Source: an uncultured Flavobacteriaceae bacterium (GTDB lineage: Bacteria > Bacteroidota > Bacteroidia > Flavobacteriales > Flavobacteriaceae). Taken from it: DNA of 58,512 nt. Below, in pieces: positions 52,172 to 58,512 of this stretch. The position numbers and the translations under genes were made by a program. Position 1 is the first letter of the stretch. The number at the start of each line of letters is the position of its first letter. The stretch spans positions 1 to 58,512 of the forward strand of contig CANLWN010000010.1 of assembly GCA_947494825.1 (NCBI GenBank), in the 5' to 3' direction. The notes below the pieces were generated by a model. The model was not told the DNA's origin and made no database searches. It worked only from the letters and a program-made list of their open reading frames with translations.

Positions 52172-53587
52172 ATGTTATTCAACTCATTGGGTTTTATCGT
52201 CTTTCTGGCGGTAGTGCTCACACTCTATTATACCCCTCTGCTCAACTGGACCGGCAAGAAACTGATGCTCCTGTTGGCCAGTTATGTATTTTACGGCCTT
52301 TGGAACCCACCTCTGATCCTACTACTATGGATATCCACGATGGTAGACTGGACCGCGGGAAACCAATTGGCCAAGGAGGAACGACCCAGGGTTCGAAAAT
52401 TATGGTTACTGCTCAGTCTGGTGGTCAATCTTGGCTTTTTGGCCTTCTTTAAATACGGGGATTTTCTCCTGGAGAATTTTACCGCAATGGCCAATGGGAT
52501 CGGGTGGGACTTCAAGGCCAGACCTATGGACATTATTCTGCCCATGGGTATTTCCTTCTACACCTTTCAGACCATGTCGTATACGATAGACATCTACAAG
52601 CGGAAGACCCAACCGGCCCGGACCTTCCTGGACTTTGCCCTTTACGTGACCTTCTTCCCCCAATTGGTGGCGGGGCCTATTGTTCGTGCCAAGGAGTTGG
52701 TCACCCAGTTCTATGAAGCAAAAAAAGCCAATGCGCAACAGTTTTTATGGGGCCTGTTCCTACTTACCCTTGGCCTGTTCCAAAAAGTGGTGCTGGCGGA
52801 CACCCTACTGGCCAGTACCTCGGACACCGTTTTCGGGGCCAAAAACGCCTTGAATTTTTGGGACGCCTGGTCTGGTACGCTGGCCTTCTCCGGGCAAATA
52901 TTCTTTGATTTTGCGGGATATTCCACCTGTGCCATCGGCATAGCGCTGATGCTGGGTATTGTCTTGCCGGATAACTTCATGTACCCTTATGCCTCCATTG
53001 GTTTTTCGGACCTGTGGAAACGTTGGCATATTTCCCTTTCCACCTGGTTAAGGGATTATCTCTATATCCCCCTTGGTGGGAACCGTTATGGGATTACCCG
53101 CATGTACGTTGCCCTGATGCTCACCATGTTGTTGGGCGGACTATGGCATGGGGCCGCTTGGACCTTTGTGGTTTGGGGGGCACTTCACGGCCTCTATCTT
53201 GTAGGCGAACGCCTGCTCAAAAAAGTGATTATCATCAAGATCAATGTGTTCAATGGTATTTTATTGGCACTGCTCACCTACACTTTGGTAAATTTCAGTT
53301 GGGTCTTCTTTAGGGCCAGGACGTTCGAAACCGCCAAGACCATGGTCGCATCCATGTTCTATATGCATGGGGACGGGGCCAAAGTATTGGGAACCTTTGA
53401 TATCGTTAAAGTATTTACGGTTATCGGCCTGTTGTTCATTTGTCATTGGGTGATGCGAAGCACCTCCTTAAAAGCGGTCTCGTTAAAAACAAAACCCCTT
53501 GCATTGGGCCTTGTATGGGGCATCATGTTTTTTTTGATCGCTATTTCACAAAGTGGCGGGGAGCAATTTATCTACTTTCAATTTTAG
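52172..53587 (+). CDS. MBOAT family O-acyltransferase
   Basis: A 471-residue polytopic membrane acyltransferase of the AlgI/DltB type. Landmarks are LMLLLASYVFYGLWNP near the N-terminus, FPQLVAGPIVRA, the WKRWHISLSTWLRDYLYIPLGGNR segment, and the catalytic histidine in LGGLWHGAAW (His326), with His339 in GALHGLYL. Such enzymes pass acetyl or other acyl groups across the membrane to a partner. Upstream genes encode the SGNH-like partner and a DUF418 protein. The acyl-CoA ligase gene follows after 144 nt. The acceptor polymer is unknown, with no polysaccharide synthesis genes nearby. Confidence 0.94.
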   Translation: MLFNSLGFIVFLAVVLTLYYTPLLNWTGKKLMLLLASYVFYGLWNPPLILLLWISTMVDWTAGNQLAKEERPRVRKLWLLLSLVVNLGFLAFFKYGDFLLENFTAMANGIGWDFKARPMDIILPMGISFYTFQTMSYTIDIYKRKTQPARTFLDFALYVTFFPQLVAGPIVRAKELVTQFYEAKKANAQQFLWGLFLLTLGLFQKVVLADTLLASTSDTVFGAKNALNFWDAWSGTLAFSGQIFFDFAGYSTCAIGIALMLGIVLPDNFMYPYASIGFSDLWKRWHISLSTWLRDYLYIPLGGNRYGITRMYVALMLTMLLGGLWHGAAWTFVVWGALHGLYLVGERLLKKVIIIKINVFNGILLALLTYTLVNFSWVFFRARTFETAKTMVASMFYMHGDGAKVLGTFDIVKVFTVIGLLFICHWVMRSTSLKAVSLKTKPLALGLVWGIMFFLIAISQSGGEQFIYFQF

Positions 53588-53697
53588 GAACCATAAGATA
53601 CAGGCCTTTGACACTTTTTAGGATTCGACCGATTTCTGGCATTCCCGGGGCTTCGGTCGTTCCTTATTCCGCAGATAGGAAACGAGCTTATTTTTTT

Positions 53698-53705
53698 TAT
53701 ATTTA
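53698..53705 (+). promoter_or_regulatory. Possible -7 element for the acyl-CoA ligase gene
   Basis: TATATTTA lies 26 nt before the ATG. The same TATATTTAAG string occurs at 55460-55469 before the next gene, supporting a shared promoter type. No -33 TTG was found at the right distance. Confidence 0.3.
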
Positions 53706-53731
53706 AGCAACCACATGACCAACACACTTTT

Positions 53732-55378
53732 ATGACCACATTTAATTCACCCCTGGAAGCTTTTCTGCATTGGGAAAGCACCACCCCCGACACCTCCTTC
53801 TTAAAGCAGCCCATTGACGGTAAAATACGGACCTATACCTACAAAGCGGCCGGCGTGGAGGCCCGAAAGATCGCCGCTGCCCTTGGGGCCTATGGGATGC
53901 CGCCAAAAAGTCACATCGCCCTGCTTTCCAAAAATTGCGCACATTGGATCATGGCCGATCTGGCCATTATGATGGCCGGACATATTTCCATTCCCATTTA
54001 CCCAACCCTAAATGCCAACTCGATCAATCAAATACTCACACTAAGCGGATCCAAAGCGATCATTATAGGGAAACTCGATGATTTTGCATCCCAGAAAGCC
54101 GGCATACCCGAAATGCGCAAAATAAGTGTGGAACTATATGGAGAAGACGAGGGAGATAGCTGGGAGAAGTTACTGGATCAGTATAAACCTCTGGCCAAGC
54201 TCCCTACACCAAAAGAGAACGATCTGGCCACTATCATCTATACCTCAGGGACTACCGGAATTCCCAAAGGAGTTATGCATACCCATGGGAATTTTATGAG
54301 GAGTGCCCATGCGCTTGCCGATCTGGTGGAACTACCGCCACATCCCAAGTTCTTTTCCTACCTTCCGTTGTCCCACATCGCGGAGCGGGCCGGTATTGAG
54401 ATGCGCAGCCTGGCCATGGGCGCCACCATCTCCTTTGCAGAATCGTTGGATACCTTTGCCCGCGACCTGGAACGCACACAGCCCCATTCTTTTGGGGCCG
54501 TACCCCGTATCATGACCAAGTTTCAGGAAAAGATACTGGAGAGCCTGCCCCAGAAAAAGTTGGATACGCTACTCAAGATTCCACTTCTGAATACCATGAT
54601 AAGAAATAAATTGAAGCAAAAACTAGGGCTTAAGGAGGCACGTATCGTGGTGGTGGGCGCGGCCCCAATGGCCGCCAGTCTTATCCGATGGTACGGAAAA
54701 CTGAACATTATCGTCCATCAGATGTACGGCATGACCGAGGATTGCATTATTTCCCACACCAACCTTCCATGGGCCAACAAAATAGGAACTGTAGGCAGGC
54801 CCCTGCCCGGAGTGCAGGCCAAATTATCGCCCGAAGGGGAAATATGTATCAAGAACAACTGTTTGATGACCGGATATTACCAAGCCCCTGACATAAGCTC
54901 AGCAGCCTTCACCGAAGACGGCTTCCTAAAGACCGGGGACATCGGAGAGTACGATCACGACGGATATCTGACCATCACGGGAAGGGTAAAGGACCAGTTT
55001 AAGACCGATAAGGGAAAATACATCTCCCCGGCCCCCATAGAATTGGCCCTGTCCAAGAACACGGATATAGAACAGATCTGTATTGTGGGCACAGGCATAC
55101 CCCAACCCATTGCCCTGGTTACCCCATCGCTCTTGGGCAAGGCAAAAGACAACGAGGCACTTTCCCATAGCTTGGAGGAAACCATGAACCAGATCAACCC
55201 CAATCTGGAAAAACACGAAAAACTGGAAAAGGTAGTGGTGATGAAAGAAGATTGGACCGTGGCCAACGGCCTTACCACCCCTACTCTAAAGGTGAAACGA
55301 ACGAGTATCGAGAAAATACATCAACCCTATTACGCCACCTGGTTCCAAGAACCAGAAAAGGTAATCTTTGAGGGATGA
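53732..55378 (+). CDS. AMP-binding long-chain acyl-CoA ligase
   Basis: A 548-residue adenylate-forming enzyme that activates fatty acids with ATP and CoA. The ATP-binding P-loop is TSGTTGIPKG (from Ser172), with further motifs YLPLSHIAERAG, YGMTEDC and TGDIGEYD, and the C-terminal TITGRVKDQFKTDKGKYISPAPIE segment. The sequence is of the long-chain ACSL/bubblegum type rather than acetyl-CoA synthetase. It is cytoplasmic with no signal peptide. The gene is separate from the MBOAT operon but close to it and in the same direction, so supply of acyl donor is possible though unproved. Confidence 0.93.
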   Translation: MTTFNSPLEAFLHWESTTPDTSFLKQPIDGKIRTYTYKAAGVEARKIAAALGAYGMPPKSHIALLSKNCAHWIMADLAIMMAGHISIPIYPTLNANSINQILTLSGSKAIIIGKLDDFASQKAGIPEMRKISVELYGEDEGDSWEKLLDQYKPLAKLPTPKENDLATIIYTSGTTGIPKGVMHTHGNFMRSAHALADLVELPPHPKFFSYLPLSHIAERAGIEMRSLAMGATISFAESLDTFARDLERTQPHSFGAVPRIMTKFQEKILESLPQKKLDTLLKIPLLNTMIRNKLKQKLGLKEARIVVVGAAPMAASLIRWYGKLNIIVHQMYGMTEDCIISHTNLPWANKIGTVGRPLPGVQAKLSPEGEICIKNNCLMTGYYQAPDISSAAFTEDGFLKTGDIGEYDHDGYLTITGRVKDQFKTDKGKYISPAPIELALSKNTDIEQICIVGTGIPQPIALVTPSLLGKAKDNEALSHSLEETMNQINPNLEKHEKLEKVVVMKEDWTVANGLTTPTLKVKRTSIEKIHQPYYATWFQEPEKVIFEG

Positions 55379-55459
55379 GCCTAATGGCGGAAAATGTAGG
55401 CCACGGTTTTTATAAAGGCAAGACCTATCGGACGTATCCGAGGCATGGGAAATTATGAT

Positions 55460-55469
55460 TATATTTAAG
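55460..55469 (+). promoter_or_regulatory. Possible -7 element for the small membrane protein gene
   Basis: TATATTTAAG, identical to the string before the acyl-CoA ligase gene, 16 nt before the ATG. No convincing -33 element was seen. Confidence 0.3.
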
Positions 55470-55485
55470 TGTAATACAGCACAGG

Positions 55486-55866
55486 ATGATACACAATAAA
55501 TTTTGGCAGGCCTTTTTTGCGCTAGCGCCCATTATCTTGGTCTTTCTGTTCCTCATTGGCTATTTTCTTTTTATTTTCACCATTTTTAGCCGGCTCCCAG
55601 AGGTAGAAAATCAGGACGGAGCTCCTCCCGCTCAGTTTTTTGAGTGCGTGGGTTTTTTGATAGCGGGCGTTCTTTTGCTGGTGCTTATCTCCCTGAGTAG
55701 TTTTGTTTTCTATATTATACATGCCGTTCAAAATCCTAACCTGCGGGAAAACAACCTGCTATTGGTCTGGGTACTCCTATTTGTTTTTGTCGGGGGTATA
55801 GGGCAGCTCCTTTACTGGGTAATTGAAATTATGAGCAAACGAAAGGACACCATTGCTCCTATCTAA
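55486..55866 (+). CDS. Small membrane protein with three helices
   Basis: A 126-residue hydrophobic protein with three predicted membrane helices: about residues 10-34 (FFALAPIILVFLFLIGYFLFIF), 50-78 and 88-112. The last helix ends LYWVIEIMSKRKD, giving a positive cytoplasmic tail. It resembles PLDc_N-like or similar short membrane proteins in layout, but I cannot place it in a family. It lies 10 nt before the Tat-exported isomerase-like gene, so the two may be cotranscribed. Confidence 0.75.
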   Translation: MIHNKFWQAFFALAPIILVFLFLIGYFLFIFTIFSRLPEVENQDGAPPAQFFECVGFLIAGVLLLVLISLSSFVFYIIHAVQNPNLRENNLLLVWVLLFVFVGGIGQLLYWVIEIMSKRKDTIAPI

Positions 55867-55876
55867 ATAACATATT

Positions 55877-56827
55877 ATGATTACAAGAAGATCTTTTTTA
55901 AAAAATGCTTCCCTGTGCGGTGCCGCCATGACCCTACCTTCGGTAATGGCCTATGCTGCCAGGCCCAATACGAACAATCCTATGTCTCTACCTAAAATAT
56001 CCCTGGCACAGTGGTCCTTGCACCGAAGTTTTGAAAAAGGCCTGCTTAACCCTCAGGACTTTGCCAGTATCACCAAGAAAGATTATGGAATGGAAGCGGT
56101 GGAATACGTATCCGGATTTTATTCCGATTACGGTAACAGTGAAAAATTCTGGAGCAAAATGAACGCAAGATCTGCGGAGGCCGGGGTTACCAACCTATTG
56201 ATTATGGTCGACGGGGAGGGCCTGCTGGGCGATCCAAACGATGCCGAACGGAAGAAAGCAGTAGAGAACCATTACAAATGGATTCATGCGGCCAAGATCA
56301 TGGGCTGTCATTCCATCCGTGTCAATGCCTTTGGTAAGGGCGATAGGGAAACGCTAAAGGCCAGTTTAACCGATGGTTTGGGCAGACTGTCCGAATACGG
56401 TGCCCAAGGGGAGGTCAGTGTCTTGATAGAAAATCATGGGCTGCATACCTCCGATGCCGCCTTTATCGCCGACATTATAAAAACGGTAGACAATCCCTAT
56501 TTAGGGACCCTACCAGATTTTGGCAACTGGTGCCTCAATGCGGAATGGGGCAGTACACAAAACAACAAATGCACCGAGGTTTATGACCCCAATAAGGGTG
56601 TAACGGAATTTCTTCCCTTTGCCAAAGGGGTGAGCGCCAAGTCCTACAACTTTGACGAACAAGGGAATGAAACCTTGTTGGACTATCCCAAATTGCTCCA
56701 AACCGTCAAGGATGCCGGTTATGAAGGGCATATCGGTATTGAGTACGAAGGATCGGAACTCAGTGAGCCAGAAGGGATACGGGCCACCCAAGCACTTATA
56801 GAAAAGGTGTGGAAAACTTTGGATTAA
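55877..56827 (+). CDS. Tat-exported sugar phosphate isomerase/epimerase-like protein
   Basis: A 316-residue xylose isomerase-like TIM barrel. The N-terminus has a true twin-arginine signal (ITRRSFLKNASL) with a hydrophobic stretch ending near AYAA, so the folded protein is exported. Barrel landmarks are ISLAQWSLHR, MEAVEYVSGFY, SVLIENHG (Glu and His), LPDFGNW (Asp) and GIEYEG near the end. It is a distant relative of the exported barrel in the amidohydrolase cluster at about 10.4 kb. The substrate is unknown, presumably a sugar or cyclitol derivative. Confidence 0.9.
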   Translation: MITRRSFLKNASLCGAAMTLPSVMAYAARPNTNNPMSLPKISLAQWSLHRSFEKGLLNPQDFASITKKDYGMEAVEYVSGFYSDYGNSEKFWSKMNARSAEAGVTNLLIMVDGEGLLGDPNDAERKKAVENHYKWIHAAKIMGCHSIRVNAFGKGDRETLKASLTDGLGRLSEYGAQGEVSVLIENHGLHTSDAAFIADIIKTVDNPYLGTLPDFGNWCLNAEWGSTQNNKCTEVYDPNKGVTEFLPFAKGVSAKSYNFDEQGNETLLDYPKLLQTVKDAGYEGHIGIEYEGSELSEPEGIRATQALIEKVWKTLD

Positions 56828-57036
56828 GGTAATCTACTAGCCCCCTTAAATTCAAGACTGTACAGGTGCACGCTTTCCTTTTTGTCCTGTAAAGGAAGTC
56901 CCGCGAGTTTGGTAGCGGTGAAGCCGTCAAATAAGGGCAAAAGGGATAATCTGCCGTAGAAACCGTTTGTGTTTTGGGTGTAGCATCTGCTTAAATATAT
57001 GAAATATAACGGGGCGTCCAAGGCATAGGCGGCCAC
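56828..57036 (-). pseudogene. Possible decayed acetyltransferase (GNAT) remnant
   Basis: An open frame with a GTG start and no promoter-like upstream reads ...TQNTNGFYGRLSLLPLF near its middle and ends LYSLEFKGASRLP. The N..GFY..L...PL pattern recalls the last strand/helix of GNAT acetyltransferases, where xFYxxxGF is usual, but the Gly-Phe is replaced and no acetyl-CoA P-loop precedes it. It occupies the 275-nt gap between the isomerase-like and DoxX genes. It may be chance. Confidence 0.2.
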
Positions 57037-57102
57037 CTCCCTATTTGCTCATATTCTTAAAAATGAGTATCTTAAGAAAGGTCTAATCAATATATCTTAG
57101 TC

Positions 57103-57525
57103 ATGGGAAGAATAAAAAGTTTAAACAAATGGGCCAATGCCCATACGTATTATCCGTTGGATCTGGTACGGATCGCCTTGGGTGTATTCCTCTTTATCAA
57201 AGGCGCCGAATTTATGCAAGACACCCTCATGCTCTCTGAACTTATAAAACCTGTTGAAAACTTAACAGGCGGTATGGGTGTGATCCACTATGTGATCCCT
57301 GCGCATTTTGTAGGAGGCGTATTGATCGTCTTTGGTTTGCTTACCCGATGGGCAGCGGCCGCACAACTACCCATTTTAATAGGAGCGGTCTTGATCAATT
57401 TCTTGGGGGAAATGAACAGTGCCAATCTCATCTTATCCGGAGTTGCGCTGTTGCTTTGTCTTTTCTTCTTGTTTTATGGTTCGGGCAAGCATTCTGCCGA
57501 TTACTATTTAAAAATGCAAAAATAA
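57103..57525 (+). CDS. DoxX family membrane protein
   Basis: A 140-residue inner-membrane protein with four hydrophobic helices: about residues 20-38 (LVRIALGVFLFIKGAEFM), 60-82 (YVIPAHFVGGVLIVFGLL), 87-105 and 112-130. The DoxX signature R..LG..F...G and the G.L...G..TR.AA segment are present. Members are linked to electron transfer or oxidative stress responses, but a specific role is not known. The AhpD-like gene begins 72 nt downstream in the same direction. Confidence 0.88.
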   Translation: MGRIKSLNKWANAHTYYPLDLVRIALGVFLFIKGAEFMQDTLMLSELIKPVENLTGGMGVIHYVIPAHFVGGVLIVFGLLTRWAAAAQLPILIGAVLINFLGEMNSANLILSGVALLLCLFFLFYGSGKHSADYYLKMQK

Positions 57526-57597
57526 GCTGCGCGCCGTCCGCACAATCTGTGAAAACCCTTATATTACCCAAAGAGAAATCTAGGGAAACATAAACAA

Positions 57598-58203
57598 ATG
57601 AGTTGGATCAGAACAATAGGTTACAAGGAGGCGCAAGGCAAGTTAAAAAACATTTACAAGCGCCTAAAGGGGCCCAATGACACCGTGGATAACGTCTTAA
57701 CGGTACATAGCCTGCGTCCCCATACTTTGGTGGGACATATGACATTGTACAAAAGTGTACTGCACCATTCGGGCAACACGCTTCCCAAGTGGTACTTGGA
57801 AGCCATAGGCGTCTACGTAAGCCATCTAAACCACTGCAGCTACTGTGTGGAACACCATTATGTGGGCCTTAAACGGCTTTTCACGGATGATGCCAAGGCC
57901 ACACAGTTGTTCGAGGCCCTACGGACCGATAGCCCGGATGCTTTTTTCAGCACACCGTATGCACAGGGATTGGCCTATGCCAAAAAACTGACACTAACGC
58001 CTAAAGCGGTTGTTGAAGTGGATGTATCAAAACTCAAAGCTTCGGGCTTTTCCGAGGGGGAAATCCTTGAAATCAATCAAGTGACCAGTTATTTCAACTA
58101 TGTAAACCGTACGGTGCTGGGCCTGGGGACCGATACGCAGGGCGATATCTTAGGCCTTTCCCCCAATGCCAGTGACGAACCGGAAAACTGGAGCCATAGC
58201 TAA
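57598..58203 (+). CDS. AhpD-like peroxidase-related protein (carboxymuconolactone decarboxylase fold)
   Basis: A 201-residue cytoplasmic protein of the AhpD/CMD superfamily. The redox motif is in NHCSYCVEHH: two cysteines separated by two residues, with the flanking His and Glu of the alkylhydroperoxidase active site. Helices before and after it fit the all-helical fold, and the C-terminal half includes NYVNRTVLGLG. It is about the size of peroxidase-related enzymes of the uncharacterised AhpD branch. It likely reduces a peroxide or a disulfide partner. It follows the DoxX gene; beyond it lies repeat DNA. Confidence 0.9.
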   Translation: MSWIRTIGYKEAQGKLKNIYKRLKGPNDTVDNVLTVHSLRPHTLVGHMTLYKSVLHHSGNTLPKWYLEAIGVYVSHLNHCSYCVEHHYVGLKRLFTDDAKATQLFEALRTDSPDAFFSTPYAQGLAYAKKLTLTPKAVVEVDVSKLKASGFSEGEILEINQVTSYFNYVNRTVLGLGTDTQGDILGLSPNASDEPENWSHS

Positions 58204-58512
58204 ATTTACTAAAGGCGATGCTTGTTACATTGGCAGTGGGCAGTAATCAATGAACAATTATCAATTAGCAATTAGCAATAAACGAGAAACCTGAAACAGT
58301 GGGCAGTAGGCAGTAAACAATGAACAATAAACAATGTTCCGTTCCTAAACGGTAAACAGTAAACAGTAAACAGTGAGCAGTAGGCGCCAAGGATTGATGG
58401 TAGGCGGTAAAGAATGAACACTTAGCAGTGAACAATGAACGGTAAACAAGAAACCAGAAACCAGAGACAGTGAACAGTAGGCAGTAGGCAGTAAACAATG
58501 AACAATAAACAA
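58204..58512. repeat. Heptad-periodic intergenic tract, CARTNNN sense
   Basis: After about 30 nt of plain sequence, 7-bp units with C at position 1 run in register for long stretches. Most are CAGTNNN or CAATNNN (for example CAGTAGG, CAGTAAA, CAATGAA), with a few CGAGAAA, CCTGAAA and CCAGAAA units. Phase is lost once near 58330-58400 around a short unrelated segment and then resumes to the window end. The 77-codon open frame on the minus strand is a by-product of stop-free heptads. Confidence 0.85.

Noticed and set aside
58265-58498. 77-codon minus-strand frame rich in FTVYCLL repeats at the window end
   Set aside because: It lies wholly in heptad-repeat DNA. Any 7-bp repeat without stops gives a 7-residue repeat, so the frame reflects the DNA period, not selection for protein.

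Overview
The window is chromosomal DNA of a marine-type Flavobacteriaceae bacterium (Bacteroidota), probably from the Muricauda/Maribacter/Robiginitalea neighbourhood. This is inferred from gene content and style: many signal peptides ending in AQ, lipoproteins with an acidic residue run after the lipobox Cys, a type IX secretion (T9SS) C-terminal sorting domain, TAnnTTTG-like promoters, no strong Shine-Dalgarno sites, and flavobacterial families (2TM, DUF4331, LETM1-related, DUF2490, LytTR/LytS). I saw no rRNA, tRNA, CRISPR array, transposase or phage gene.

Layout. 1-12.6 kb: a tight plus-strand run of an esterase tail, M1 peptidase, arginase-family protein, alcohol dehydrogenase and YdeI-like protein, then four exported amidohydrolases (one fused to a TolB-like propeller) with a sugar isomerase-like protein. 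These look like a peptide/amide scavenging set in the envelope. 12.6-14.1 kb: a DinB-like lipoprotein and a CPBP protease on the minus strand. 14.1-27.3 kb: a repeat-rich island around one 3438-residue T9SS adhesin, a small FnIII lipoprotein and a 44-residue membrane peptide. The adhesin is a visible chimera: about 3.8 kb of very GC-rich tandem repeats sits inside a host-like gene. Its flanks carry heptad-periodic DNA, covarying mini-hairpins and two copies of a multi-hairpin element.

27.4-38.1 kb: a VPS10/sortilin-like protein, an S9 peptidase lipoprotein, a DUF2490 protein, an alpha/beta hydrolase-OsmC fusion, a DUF1905/YdeI protein, two small minus-strand genes, a Cu-Zn superoxide dismutase, and an ECF sigma/anti-sigma pair. 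38.1-41.5 kb (minus): a TPR lipoprotein and two proteins that together make up one DUF4331 domain. 41.6-42.8 kb: a LETM1-related protein. 42.9-47.2 kb (minus): a LytS/LytTR two-component operon in which the kinase has a C-terminal 2TM domain and four more genes encode free 2TM proteins. 47.5-49.8 kb: three exported proteins of unknown role. 49.8-55.4 kb: DUF418, SGNH-like, MBOAT and acyl-CoA ligase genes that look like an envelope or polysaccharide acylation set. 55.5-58.2 kb: a small membrane protein, a Tat-exported isomerase-like protein, DoxX and an AhpD-like protein. The window ends in another heptad-repeat tract.

The strongest candidates for something undescribed are the chimeric adhesin island with its structured flanking repeats, the family of five hairpins with fixed geometry and covarying stems, the heptad-periodic intergenic DNA, and the kinase-2TM operon. 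All functional calls come from motifs read by eye; no search or alignment was run.
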